A stretch of 64,000 nucleotides of DNA from Alphaproteobacteria bacterium (GTDB lineage: Bacteria; Pseudomonadota; Alphaproteobacteria; Micropepsales; Micropepsaceae), in the NCBI GenBank assembly GCA_024236055.1, contig JACKLF010000003.1:372001-436000 (forward strand), written 5' to 3'. The position numbers and the translations under genes were made by a program. The notes below the pieces were generated by a model that was not told the origin of the DNA, did not search any database, and was given only the letters and a program-made list of their open reading frames with translations. Shown here one piece after another: positions 17,650-25,777 of the stretch (positions within the stretch are counted from its first letter, which is position 1; each line of letters opens with the position of its first letter).

Positions 17650-18240
17650 TCAGAGCGGGAACCAGTCGCGCTTGTCGGTATAGACCTGATACTGGGCGTT
17701 GACGCCGGCGCGCAGGCCCACGCCGGTGCGCATGGGCGCCAGGGTGACGCCGCCGCTGCGCTGATAGTTCACCCCCAGGCCCGCCACGAAATAGAAGCTG
17801 CCTTCCACGCCGGGGAAGCGCTGATACAGCCGCCGTTCCTCGCGCAGATTGTAGACCAGGGTGAAGCATTTGGAGGCGTTGCCGCCGACATCGAAGCCGA
17901 CCGAGGGGCCGCGCCAATAGACCTGCTTGGGCTGGGCCTTCTTGCGGATCAGCCAGCCGGAGCCATAGCGCAGGCCGAAGACAAAGGCGCCCGAGCCTTC
18001 ATCGCCCTTGATATAGCCGTCCGGCTCGCCCAGATCGGCGAAGACATGCTGGACCGCCTTGGCCATCGCCTCGGTGGTGATGCCGAAAAAGTCCGCGCCC
18101 GCCTGGGTAATCTCATTGGCGGTGTACTTGGCGTCTTCGGTGAAATGGCTGTCGGCCTGGGCCGCACCCGCCAGGCCCATCTCGGTCAGAGATGTTGCGC
18201 CGAATGCCGCCAGGCCACTGATGAATTGCTTCCGGTCCAT
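17650..18240 (-). CDS. eipA: EipA family (DUF1134) envelope protein
   Basis: This 196-residue exported protein belongs to DUF1134. In Brucella the member EipA is a periplasmic beta-barrel-like protein needed for envelope integrity. An N-terminal signal peptide precedes a mature domain with GSGAFVFGLRYGSGWL, YWRGPSVGFDVGGNASK and FVAGLGVNYQRSGGV, the conserved core of the family. The ATG at 18240 has GGGAG 5 bp upstream; an ATG four codons earlier (18252) is possible. It is followed on the same strand by the hydrophobic-repeat protein gene. The family assignment is firm, the physiological role is by homology. Confidence 0.88.
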   Translation of the reverse strand: MDRKQFISGLAAFGATSLTEMGLAGAAQADSHFTEDAKYTANEITQAGADFFGITTEAMAKAVQHVFADLGEPDGYIKGDEGSGAFVFGLRYGSGWLIRKKAQPKQVYWRGPSVGFDVGGNASKCFTLVYNLREERRLYQRFPGVEGSFYFVAGLGVNYQRSGGVTLAPMRTGVGLRAGVNAQYQVYTDKRDWFPL

Positions 18241-18347
18241 AATCGCTCCCAAACCGAATCATGTGCCCCGCGGTCGCGAAGTTTCACTCAGATTGGGGCA
18301 ATTTTACAGCCCCGGACGTTCACGCTTGGGGCAATATGGAGGCCGTC

Positions 18348-18578
18348 ATGCAGGATAACCGCCTTTCGCCCGCCGGTATCGTCACGTTGGTGATCCTTTT
18401 CGGCCTGCTGGCCGGCGCCATCGCCTATGCCGTCCATGCCTGGCAGGCGATGGACGGGGTCCAGATGAGCGTGCTGGGCTGGATATTCCTTGGCCTGGGC
18501 ATCGTAATCACGTTTCTGGTCGGCGCGGGACTGATGGCGCTGGTCTTCTATTCCAGCCGAAAGAATTTCGATCAGTAA
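18348..18578 (+). CDS. Small two-helix membrane protein
   Basis: This 76-residue protein has two membrane helices (TLVILFGLLAGAIAYAVHAW and a second from about residue 43 to 67) with short polar ends, finishing SSRKNFDQ. GGAGG is placed 6 bp before the ATG at 18348, which decides this start over ATGs at 18261 and 18336. Similar small proteins occur widely in alphaproteobacteria without known function. It is divergent from eipA, and a REP-like repeat follows its stop codon. Confidence 0.7.
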   Translation: MQDNRLSPAGIVTLVILFGLLAGAIAYAVHAWQAMDGVQMSVLGWIFLGLGIVITFLVGAGLMALVFYSSRKNFDQ

Positions 18579-18590
18579 TTTTTGAACCGC

Positions 18591-18669
18591 CTCTGTCGCA
18601 GCTCGGCCGGCTCTACCGGCACATCGCTGCGACATCTCCCCCTTTCAGCGGCTTCGCCGCAAAGGGGAA
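18591..18669 (-). repeat. Two-hairpin REP-like repeat, copy 2 (inverted)
   Basis: The order of hairpins is reversed relative to the other two copies. The outer stem TGTCGCAGC/GCTGCGACA (18594-18602 with 18626-18634) is identical to copy 1, with a different inner stem (GCCGG/CCGGC). The second hairpin (18638-18668) pairs CCCCTTT with AAAGGGG around GCGGC/GCCGC. It starts 12 bp after the stop codon of the small membrane protein gene and ends 13 bp before the cysQ 3' end. Confidence 0.82.
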
Positions 18670-18682
18670 TCCCGTGTTGGGT

Positions 18683-19453
18683 TCATTTTCCGCGAGCGAT
18701 AAAGCCGGGATTTTCGAAGCCCGTCTTGCCATAGGTGAAGGGCGTGCCATCCCAGTTGCTGACGCTGCCGCCGGCCGCCGCCAGCACCGCATGGCCCGCC
18801 GCGGTATCCCATTCCATGGTGCGGCCCGCGCGCGGATAAAGATCGGCCTCGCCCGCCGCCACCAGGCAGAATTTCAGCGACGAGCCGGCGCTGCGAAATT
18901 CGGCGATGTCATACTGTTTCAGAAATTGGACAGTCTTTTCGTCGCTGTGCGAGCGGCTGCCCACCGCGGTCAGGCCCTTTTGCGGCACGGGGCGCGCGGC
19001 GATGGCGCGCGCCTGCGCAAGATCGGCGGTCATTTCAAACGCCCCGCCCGCATCGCCCGCGAACAGCCGGCCGATGGCGGGGGCATAGACCACGCCTGCG
19101 ATGGGCGCGCCGTCCAGCACCTCGGCGATGTTCACGGTGAACTCGCCATTGCGGTTCAGAAACTCGCGCGTCCCGTCCAGCGGATCGACCAGGAAGAAAT
19201 GCCGGTCGATGGCGGCGAGGCGGCCCGCAGCGGCCTCTTCCTCGGCGATCACGGGAATGCCGGCAAAGCCCGCCGCCAGTTCGGCCAGGATCAGCGCCTC
19301 GGCTTCCTCGTCGGCATCGGTGACGGGCGAGCGGTCGTCCTTGTGGCGGGCATCCACGCCTGCCGCGTAATGGCGCATCACCACGGCGCCCGCCTGCACC
19401 GCGATCGCCGCCAGGGCTTTCAGCCGCGCGCTGGGGACCGCCATTGTGACCAT
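18683..19453 (-). CDS. cysQ: 3'(2'),5'-bisphosphate nucleotidase CysQ
   Basis: CysQ removes the 3'-phosphate from PAP, the by-product of sulfate assimilation and sulfotransfer. The 256-residue protein belongs to the inositol monophosphatase fold. The lithium-sensitive motifs are all present: the acidic pair in VIAEEEAAA, the metal-binding VDPLDGTREF and the C-terminal EWDTAAGHAVL. SPVTDADEEAEALI is the typical N-terminal segment. The start may be 19453 or the ATG three codons later. It is divergent from chpT, and the first CtrA-type box begins one base from its start codon. Confidence 0.92.
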   Translation of the reverse strand: MVTMAVPSARLKALAAIAVQAGAVVMRHYAAGVDARHKDDRSPVTDADEEAEALILAELAAGFAGIPVIAEEEAAAGRLAAIDRHFFLVDPLDGTREFLNRNGEFTVNIAEVLDGAPIAGVVYAPAIGRLFAGDAGGAFEMTADLAQARAIAARPVPQKGLTAVGSRSHSDEKTVQFLKQYDIAEFRSAGSSLKFCLVAAGEADLYPRAGRTMEWDTAAGHAVLAAAGGSVSNWDGTPFTYGKTGFENPGFIARGK

Positions 19454-19454
19454 G

Positions 19455-19469
19455 TTAAGGATTCCTTAA
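19455..19469 (+). promoter_or_regulatory. CtrA-type box with embedded GANTC site
   Basis: TTAA-N7-TTAA (19455-19458 and 19466-19469) matches the full CtrA-binding consensus. The seven-base spacer contains GATTC (19460-19464), a CcrM methylation site. It lies 55 bp upstream of the chpT start. Confidence 0.65.
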
Positions 19470-19483
19470 GAGGGACGGACGAA

Positions 19484-19500
19484 TTAACCATTTGCTAACC
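19484..19500 (+). promoter_or_regulatory. Second CtrA-type box before chpT
   Basis: TTAA (19484-19487), seven bases, then CTAACC (19495-19500) deviates from the CtrA consensus at one position. It lies 23 bp before the chpT ATG, so a bound CtrA could block or activate the chpT promoter. Confidence 0.55.
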
Positions 19501-19523
19501 AATTGGGCCGCATTGAGCTAGCC

Positions 19524-20159
19524 ATGAACGACATCGAATTTGCTGCATTGATGGTCAGCCGCGTGTGCCACGACCTTGTCGGGCCTTTGGGCGCGGTGGT
19601 CAACGGCATGGAAGTGCTTGAGGATGAACGCGATCCGGCCATGCGGGCCGACGCCATCAAGCTGGTGACCATGAGCGCCGACCAGGCGCTGGCCCGCATC
19701 CAGTTCATGCGGATTGCCTTTGGCGCGGCCGGATCGGCGGGCGCCGAACTGGACCTGGGCGAGATCGGGCGGCTGGTTTCCGGGCTGCTGGAGGGCGGCA
19801 AGGTTTCCCTGAACTGGGATGTTCCGCGTCTCTACTGGGCCAAGGACTGGGCCAAGCTGCTGATGAACGCCACACTGCTGGGGGCCGACTGCCTGCCGCG
19901 CGGCGGCACTGTGACCGTGAGCGTCACCGGCCAGGAGGGCGGAGACGGCATCAATCCCCCGCCGCCGGGGTTCCGCATCCGCGCAGAGGGCCTGAACGCC
20001 CGCATCACCGAGGATGTCGACAAGTCTGTCCGGGGCGAGGCGCTGAGCGTCGATGCCCGCCATGTCCAGCCTTTCCTGATCCACAAGCTGGCGCGGATCG
20101 TCAATGCCGGCCTGACCCTGACCCCCCTGGAAGGGGCGGTCGAGATCACCGCCGGTTAG
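19524..20159 (+). CDS. chpT: Histidine phosphotransferase ChpT
   Basis: ChpT passes phosphate from the hybrid kinase CckA to CtrA and CpdR in the alphaproteobacterial cell-cycle phosphorelay. The 211-residue protein has the phosphoacceptor His at residue 16 (SRVCHDLVGPLGAVVNG). A degenerate ATPase-like domain lacks the kinase N and G boxes but keeps MNATLLGADCLPRGG. The start at 19524 places the His helix at the N-terminus as in known ChpT. Two CtrA-type boxes upstream suggest feedback from CtrA. A CheY-like receiver and cheR follow on the same strand. Confidence 0.9.
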   Translation: MNDIEFAALMVSRVCHDLVGPLGAVVNGMEVLEDERDPAMRADAIKLVTMSADQALARIQFMRIAFGAAGSAGAELDLGEIGRLVSGLLEGGKVSLNWDVPRLYWAKDWAKLLMNATLLGADCLPRGGTVTVSVTGQEGGDGINPPPPGFRIRAEGLNARITEDVDKSVRGEALSVDARHVQPFLIHKLARIVNAGLTLTPLEGAVEITAG

Positions 20160-20275
20160 GCACCGGTTTTGCCCGTGTTTTTCGAGCAAGTAACCGGTCA
20201 TTTACGCTGCCAGGGCTAGATTTTTCCTTTAGCCGGCCCCGCCGATCCGTGGGGGCATGTCGGGAAACCTGGCCC

Positions 20276-20647
20276 ATGAAACATTGTCTGGTGATTGAAG
20301 ACAGCCGCGTGATCCGCACCGTCGCGCGCCGCATCATCGAGGAGCTGCGCTATTCGGTCGACGAGGCCGAGGACGGCATTGCCGCCTTGCGCGCCTGCCG
20401 CGAGAAGATGCCCGACCTGATCGTCCTGGACTGGAACCTGCCCAGCATGAAGGGCATGGAATTCGTCAAGAGCCTGCGCGGCCAGCAGGGCGGCCACCAG
20501 CCCTTCATCCTGTTCTGCGCCACCGAGAATGACGCCGGCGAAATCGCCCAGGCGCGCGCGGCCGGCGCCAATGAGTGCATCCTCAAGCCCTTCGACCGCG
20601 AGGCCATTTGCGACAAGCTGGCCCAGGTCGGCGTCATCGCCGCCTGA
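20276..20647 (+). CDS. CheY-like single-domain response regulator
   Basis: This 123-residue stand-alone receiver domain has the acidic pair in VIEDSRVIR, the phosphoacceptor Asp52 in LIVLDWNLPSMKG and the conserved Lys in ILKPFDRE. No output domain is present. The gene sits 116 bp after chpT and 8 bp before cheR, so it probably forms a unit with cheR. It could serve flagellar or chemotaxis control, or act as another acceptor for ChpT. The ATG at 20276 begins directly with the first strand, MKHCLVIED. Confidence 0.9.
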   Translation: MKHCLVIEDSRVIRTVARRIIEELRYSVDEAEDGIAALRACREKMPDLIVLDWNLPSMKGMEFVKSLRGQQGGHQPFILFCATENDAGEIAQARAAGANECILKPFDREAICDKLAQVGVIAA

Positions 20648-20655
20648 GCCTGCCG

Positions 20656-21486
20656 ATGGCGCCGGACGATTTCGAAACCCTCGCCCGGCTGTTGCGCCGC
20701 CGCAGCGGCATGGCGGTGTCGCGCGACCGGTCCGACATGATGCGCCGCCGGCTGGCGCCGGTGATGCGCCGTTTCGGTTTTTCCGACATGCGCGCCATGG
20801 TGGCCGAATTGCGCCAGGGCAATGACCATCTGGCCGAAGCGGTCACCGAGATGATGACCGTGAACGACACCTGCTTCTTTCGCGATCCGGCCCAGTTCGC
20901 CTGGCTGCAGGACAGCCTGCTGCCGCGCCTGGTTGCGGCCCGCGCGGGTCAAAAGCGCCTGCGCATCTGGTCGGCGGCCTGCGCCACGGGCCAGGAAGCC
21001 TGGTCGCTGGCCATGCTGCTGGACGAGATGGATCTGGTGCGCCAGGGCTGGCGCATCGACCTGATTGCCACCGATTTTTCCGCCGCGGCCATCGCCCGCG
21101 CCACTGAAGGACGCTATGGCGCCTTCGAGGTCCAGCGCGGGCTGGGCGGTGGCGGCAAGACACGCCACCTGCGCAACGATGGAGGCCAGTGGCTGGTGTG
21201 CGATCACCTGCGTCCGCTGGTGCAGTTCCGCCGCTTCAACCTGCTGGATTCCTATGGCTGGCTGGATGCGGTGGACCTGATCCTGTGCCGCAATGTGCTG
21301 ATGTATTTCGACGCCGCCGCCCGCGCCGACGTGCTGGCGCGCATGGCCGACACGCTGGCGCCCGATGGCGTGCTGATGCTGGGCGAAAGCGAAACGGGCG
21401 AGATGATGCCGGCGGGGCTTGAAGCCGTGGCGGGCGCCGGTGGCGTCTATCGCCGTGCGCCGTCCGTGATGCGCCGCGTCAGCTAG
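20656..21486 (+). CDS. cheR: CheR-type protein-glutamate methyltransferase
   Basis: CheR methylates receptor glutamates with S-adenosylmethionine to reset chemotaxis signalling. The 276-residue protein has the small N-terminal helical domain (LLRRRSGMAVSRDRSDMMRR), then the SAM-binding domain with RIWSAACATGQEAWSLAM and the DLILCRNVLMYFD motif. The ATG at 20656 is 8 bp after the CheY-like stop. The frame is open further upstream but overlaps the receiver gene. No other che genes are in the window, so its receptors are elsewhere or its substrate differs. It overlaps the convergent kdoO stop by 4 bp. Confidence 0.92.
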   Translation: MAPDDFETLARLLRRRSGMAVSRDRSDMMRRRLAPVMRRFGFSDMRAMVAELRQGNDHLAEAVTEMMTVNDTCFFRDPAQFAWLQDSLLPRLVAARAGQKRLRIWSAACATGQEAWSLAMLLDEMDLVRQGWRIDLIATDFSAAAIARATEGRYGAFEVQRGLGGGGKTRHLRNDGGQWLVCDHLRPLVQFRRFNLLDSYGWLDAVDLILCRNVLMYFDAAARADVLARMADTLAPDGVLMLGESETGEMMPAGLEAVAGAGGVYRRAPSVMRRVS

Positions 21487-22361
21487 ACCAGTTCGCGCCC
21501 GCTGAGCCGTTCCAGGACCTTCAGCGGCGCGCGCGCCGGATCGGCCATCTGGTCGATGTCGAAATGGAAGGTCTGTTCCAGCGCGAATTCCCCGCCTAGC
21601 GCCGCATGCAGCACCTGGTCGGTGAACACCATCCAGCATGTGCCGGGCGCGAAGCTGACCGCCTGTTGCGGGCTGTTCTTCTGGAAGGCGTCGTCCAGCT
21701 TTCCGGCATCGTGCAGCGACAGCATCATCTCGTCATAGCGGCTGCGCTGGCCGCGCGTGACGCCCAGCTTGCCGTACAGCCAGGACTGGCCGGGCAGGTG
21801 CGGGCGCAGGCGCGGCAGGAATGCGCGCGCGAAATCCTCGAAGGGTTCGCCAACCTGCCAGCGGCGAAGCCCCCCATCGGGCGATCCGGCCGGGGCGACA
21901 TTGGCGAAGAAGCGCAGGATGCGCCGGCCATGCATCGGCCGGGTGGGGAAGGCATCGACATGCAGCAGTCGGTCGTCGCTGATCTTCGAATAGCTGCGGC
22001 CCTTGACCTGCACCGGGCGGAAGCTGGTGCGCGCGCGCTCGACATTGCGATAGGGCAGCAGCGCCGACATCAGCCCGGCGGCGCCCGCGCCGAAGCGCTC
22101 GATCATCGCGCCCAGCCTCTGGGCCTTGTCGCCGGTCAGCGAGGTGGCCTGCAGCTTTCCCGTCGCCGGGTCCAGGCTGATATTTTTGGATTTGCCATCC
22201 GAGACGCGGGCGTCGAGAAACGCCCGCTCATCTTCCCGCACAAGGAAGGGCAGGGCCGGGAAGGACAGAACCGCGCCCGATTCCAGCGCCGTCACGGCAC
22301 GCTGTTTCAGCGCCGCATCGAACGGGCCGGTCCAGTCTGTGATGGGCAGTTCCTCGATCAC
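21483..22361 (-). CDS. kdoO: Kdo hydroxylase (KdoO) family dioxygenase
   Basis: This 292-residue Fe(II)/2-oxoglutarate dioxygenase-type protein belongs to the Kdo-hydroxylase family, which hydroxylates the 3-deoxy-D-manno-octulosonic acid of the LPS inner core to give Ko. Likely iron ligands are His and Asp in LLHVDAFPTRPMHGRR and a distal His in TDQVLHAALGGEF. RILRFFANVAPAG and WQVGEPFEDFARAFLPRL are family-like. It overlaps both neighbours by 4 bp: the cheR stop and the start region after the serine hydrolase gene. Assignment is by recall of the family pattern without an alignment. Confidence 0.75.
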   Translation of the reverse strand: MIEELPITDWTGPFDAALKQRAVTALESGAVLSFPALPFLVREDERAFLDARVSDGKSKNISLDPATGKLQATSLTGDKAQRLGAMIERFGAGAAGLMSALLPYRNVERARTSFRPVQVKGRSYSKISDDRLLHVDAFPTRPMHGRRILRFFANVAPAGSPDGGLRRWQVGEPFEDFARAFLPRLRPHLPGQSWLYGKLGVTRGQRSRYDEMMLSLHDAGKLDDAFQKNSPQQAVSFAPGTCWMVFTDQVLHAALGGEFALEQTFHFDIDQMADPARAPLKVLERLSGRELV

Positions 22362-23581
22362 GCGAAACTCTCGGTCATGGCGCCATAGACCAGGGTGCGA
22401 AGGTCGCGCCTGAGGCGCACGCGTTCGGGTGCGCCCAGAACCTGGGTCATGAACACCACCGCCATATCCTCTTTCGGGTCGACAAAAAAGGCTGTCGACG
22501 CCGCCCCGCCCCAGGCGAACTCGCCCACGCTGCCGGGCAGGCGGGTGGCCGGCAGGTCCACCGTCACCGAAACGCCCAGTCCAAAGCCCACGCCGCTATA
22601 GCCGGTTTCGTCAAACAGGCCGGTGGCGGGCATCATCTGGGTCATCTGTCGGCCCCCGGGCAAATGGTTCATGGTCATCAGTGCCACGGTTTTGGGCGAC
22701 AGCAATTGCGCGGAATCAAGGCATCCCCCGTTCAGCAGCATGCGGCAGAAGCGCATATAGTCGCCCGCCGTGCCCACCAGGCCGCCGCCGCCCGATTCCA
22801 GCCGGGGCGGTACGGCAAACGTCGAGGCGCGGGCATCGTCCTGCACCACCAGCCTGCCGCCCTGGGCCTGATAGCAGGTGGCGAAACGGTCCAGCTTTTC
22901 GGCGGACACGAAGAAGCCGGTGTCGTGCATGTTCAGCGGCAGGAAAATGCGGCTGCGGAAAAAATCGCCCAGCGTCATGCCGGACAGCAACTCGACCAGG
23001 TAGCCGGCCACGTCCGTGGCGACGGAATAATTCCATAGTTCGCCGGGCGAGAATTCCAGCGGCAGCGTCTCAAGCTGGGCCATCATCGCGGCCAGCCCGC
23101 CATCGGTGTCGGCCGCGCCGATGTTCAGCTGGCGATAGGCGGCATCGACCGGCGTGCGGTTGTGAAAGCCATAGGTCAGCCCGCTGGTGTGGCGCAAAAG
23201 GTCGATCACCAGCATGGGGCGCGCGGTCGTCGAAAAAGGTTCGCCGCCGCCCGCATGCACGCCAAGGCCGGCAAAGCCGGGAATGAAGCGGCCGACCGGA
23301 TCGTCCAGCGCGATCTTGCCTTCCTCCAGCAGCATCAGAAGCGCCACGGATGTGATGGGCTTGGTCATGGAATAGATGCGGTAAATCGCATCCTCGCGCA
23401 CGGATTGGCCGCGCGCCAGGTCGATATGTCCGGCCATGTCCAGATGCACAAGCGCGCCGCCCCGCCACACCATCAGCAGCGCGCCGGGGATCGCGCCGGT
23501 GGCGACATATTTCTCCGCCAGGGCCGGCACGATCCGCGCCAGCCGGGACGCAGAGAAACCGTGCAAATTTGCGTTCGTCAT
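22358..23581 (-). CDS. Beta-lactamase-fold serine hydrolase (EstB-like)
   Basis: This 407-residue protein belongs to the class C beta-lactamase/esterase group. The nucleophile motif SxxK is readable in IYSMTKPITSVALL, the Tyr motif in GELWNYSVATDVAGY, and DLLRHTSGLTYGF is the typical second block. The C-terminal FAWGGAASTAFFVDP replaces the KTG motif of true beta-lactamases, as in EstB-type esterases. There is no signal peptide, so it is probably a cytoplasmic esterase. The ATG at 23581 is chosen; the frame is open to 23650 without supportive sequence. It is divergent from the acyl-CoA ligase gene with 44 bp between. Confidence 0.85.
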   Translation of the reverse strand: MTNANLHGFSASRLARIVPALAEKYVATGAIPGALLMVWRGGALVHLDMAGHIDLARGQSVREDAIYRIYSMTKPITSVALLMLLEEGKIALDDPVGRFIPGFAGLGVHAGGGEPFSTTARPMLVIDLLRHTSGLTYGFHNRTPVDAAYRQLNIGAADTDGGLAAMMAQLETLPLEFSPGELWNYSVATDVAGYLVELLSGMTLGDFFRSRIFLPLNMHDTGFFVSAEKLDRFATCYQAQGGRLVVQDDARASTFAVPPRLESGGGGLVGTAGDYMRFCRMLLNGGCLDSAQLLSPKTVALMTMNHLPGGRQMTQMMPATGLFDETGYSGVGFGLGVSVTVDLPATRLPGSVGEFAWGGAASTAFFVDPKEDMAVVFMTQVLGAPERVRLRRDLRTLVYGAMTESFA

Positions 23582-23625
23582 GGCATGCCTCGCACGGGTT
23601 ATAATCGACCCGGAGCCAAAGCGAC

Positions 23626-25326
23626 ATGACCAACAGTCCATGGCCGGCAATCAGCCTGGGCGCGGCGCATGCCCGCCTGACCGGGCCAGGCGCGCCGTTC
23701 GAGATCGAAGAAGTGCTGGTGCGCGGCCAGATGCTGCGGGTGTGGAAGCATGCGCCGGCCACCGCGGCCGAGGTCTTTGCCGCCGCGCGCGCCTTCGGCC
23801 CCCGCGAATTCCTGGTGCTGGGCGATGAACGCGTGACCCATGACGGCTTTGCCCGCGCGGTGCTGGCGCTGGCGGCGCACTTGCGGGCCTGCGGCCTGCA
23901 AAAAGGCGACCGGGTGGCGCTGGTGATGCGCAACCTGCCCGAATGGCCGGTGGTGTTCATGGCCGGGCTTCTGGCCGGCGCGATCATGGTGCCGCTGAAT
24001 GCCTGGTGGACGGGCACCGAACTGGCCTATGGCATCCTGGATTCGGGCGCGCGGTTTGTCTTTGCCGATGCCGAACGGCTGTCGCGGCTTGCCGATCTGC
24101 CGCCCTGTGTGGGCCGGATTTTCGTCACCCGCGCCGCCAATCCGCCGCCGGGCGTGACGGTGCTGGAAGATGTGATCGGCGCGCCCGCAAGCTGGCCGGG
24201 GCTGCCCGATGGCACGATGCCAGATGTGCCGCTGTCGCCCGAGGATGATGCGACCATCTTCTACACGTCTGGCACGACGGGCGCGCCCAAGGGCGCCTTG
24301 GGCACACACCGGTCGGCCACCACCAACATTTTCGCCGCGCCTTTTTCCGTGGCGCGCAACGCCATCCGCAATGGCAATCCGGTGCCGGACCCGGCCGCCA
24401 TGCCCCCGCGCATCGCCCTGCTGGCGGTGCCCTTCTTTCATGTCATCGGCAGCCTTTCGGTGATGCTGCCGACCATGGCGGCCGGCGGCAAGCTGGTGCT
24501 GATGCACCGCTTCGACGCCGAGGCGGCGCTGGGCCTGATCGAACGCGAAAGGGTCACCATGACCGGCGGGGTGCCCGCGATCATGCTGACGCTGCTGGAA
24601 CATCCGCGCCTGGGCGATTTCGACCTGTCGTCGCTGACGCTGGCGACCTATGGCGGTGCGCCGCCGCCGCCGGACCTGCCCGCGCGCATCGTCGCCGCTT
24701 TTCCCAATGCCGTGACCGGGCATGGCTGGGGCATGACAGAGACCTCTGCCACCTGCACCACCCATTCGGGGCGCGATTATCACAACCGGCCCGATAGCTG
24801 CGGGCCGGTGCTGCCGGTGGGCCGGCTGAAGGTGATGGTGGAGGATCGTGAAGCCGAGCCGGGCGAGGTGGGCGCGCTGTGGGCCTTCGGGCCCAATGTG
24901 GCGAAGGGTTATTGGAACCGGCCCGAGGCGACGGCGGCGGCATTTCAGGATGGCTGGGTGAAGACGGGCGATCTGGCGAGCATCGACGCGGAAGGCTTCT
25001 GCACCATCGTCGATCGCGCCACCGACATGGTGATCCGCGGCGGGGCGAACATCTATTGCATCGAGGTGGAGAATGTCCTGTCGCGCCATCCGGCGGTTGC
25101 CGAGGCGGCGCTGGTGGGCCTGCCCCATCCCCAGTTGGGCGAGGTACCCGCCGCAATGGTGCAGGCCCGCGGCCCCGTCAGCGAGGCGGTGCTGCAGGAA
25201 TTCGTGGGCCAGTATCTGGCCGCCTACAAGGTGCCGGTGCGAATCCTGATCTCGCCCGACGCTTTGCCGCGCAATGCCGGCGGCAAGCTGGTGCGGCGCG
25301 AGCTGGCCAGGGCATTCGTGTCATGA
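23626..25326 (+). CDS. AMP-dependent acyl-CoA synthetase
   Basis: This 566-residue adenylate-forming enzyme activates a carboxylic acid to its acyl-CoA through an acyl-AMP. The ATP-binding P-loop is FYTSGTTGAPKGALG, followed by the A5-type motif GHGWGMTETSATCTTH and the hinge motif WVKTGDLASIDAEGF. The terminal catalytic Lys lies in LPRNAGGKLVRREL. The fatty-acid or aryl-acid substrate cannot be fixed from sequence. Start at 23626 (ATG). Its stop overlaps the arfB ATG (ATGA), so the two are translationally coupled. The divergent esterase gene may feed it with a released acid, though this is inference. Confidence 0.9.
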   Translation: MTNSPWPAISLGAAHARLTGPGAPFEIEEVLVRGQMLRVWKHAPATAAEVFAAARAFGPREFLVLGDERVTHDGFARAVLALAAHLRACGLQKGDRVALVMRNLPEWPVVFMAGLLAGAIMVPLNAWWTGTELAYGILDSGARFVFADAERLSRLADLPPCVGRIFVTRAANPPPGVTVLEDVIGAPASWPGLPDGTMPDVPLSPEDDATIFYTSGTTGAPKGALGTHRSATTNIFAAPFSVARNAIRNGNPVPDPAAMPPRIALLAVPFFHVIGSLSVMLPTMAAGGKLVLMHRFDAEAALGLIERERVTMTGGVPAIMLTLLEHPRLGDFDLSSLTLATYGGAPPPPDLPARIVAAFPNAVTGHGWGMTETSATCTTHSGRDYHNRPDSCGPVLPVGRLKVMVEDREAEPGEVGALWAFGPNVAKGYWNRPEATAAAFQDGWVKTGDLASIDAEGFCTIVDRATDMVIRGGANIYCIEVENVLSRHPAVAEAALVGLPHPQLGEVPAAMVQARGPVSEAVLQEFVGQYLAAYKVPVRILISPDALPRNAGGKLVRRELARAFVS

Positions 25327-25754
25327 GCGGCCGGGTCGTGACCGGCCTGGTTGTTACGGGCCGCATCACCATTCCCGAAAGCGAGCTGCAAGAAAGCTTC
25401 ATCCGCAGCGCAGGGCCAGGCGGCCAGAATGTCAACAAGGTCGCCAGCGCGGTGCAGTTGCGCTTCGACGTGGCCAATTCGCCCAGCCTGCCCGAAACGG
25501 TGCGCGCCGCGCTGGCCGCGCGCGAAAAGCTGACGCGCGAGGGCGTTCTGGTGATCACCGCGCGGCGCTTCCGCGAACAGGAACTGAACCGCGCCGATGC
25601 CCGCGCGCGGCTGGCCGCCATCATCCGCCGCGCCGCCACGCCGCCCAAGGCGCGGCACAAGACCAAGGTGCCAAGGTCCAGCCGCGCCAAGCGGCTGGAC
25701 GCCAAGAAGCATCGCGGCCGCGTCAAGCAGCAGCGCACGCAGATTCCGGATTGA
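25323..25754 (+). CDS. arfB: Peptidyl-tRNA hydrolase ArfB (ribosome rescue)
   Basis: ArfB (YaeJ) frees stalled ribosomes by hydrolysing peptidyl-tRNA. The 143-residue protein has the release-factor GGQ motif in SAGPGGQNVNKVASAV and a long basic C-terminal tail (KARHKTKVPRSSRAKRL, then KKHRGRVKQQRTQ) that would enter the mRNA channel. The ATG at 25323 overlaps the stop of the ligase gene by 4 bp. ArfB can back up trans-translation. The coupling to an acyl-CoA ligase is probably a genomic accident. Confidence 0.93.
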   Translation: MSGRVVTGLVVTGRITIPESELQESFIRSAGPGGQNVNKVASAVQLRFDVANSPSLPETVRAALAAREKLTREGVLVITARRFREQELNRADARARLAAIIRRAATPPKARHKTKVPRSSRAKRLDAKKHRGRVKQQRTQIPD

Positions 25755-25777
25755 ATTCAGATTTTGGACTGAACTGG

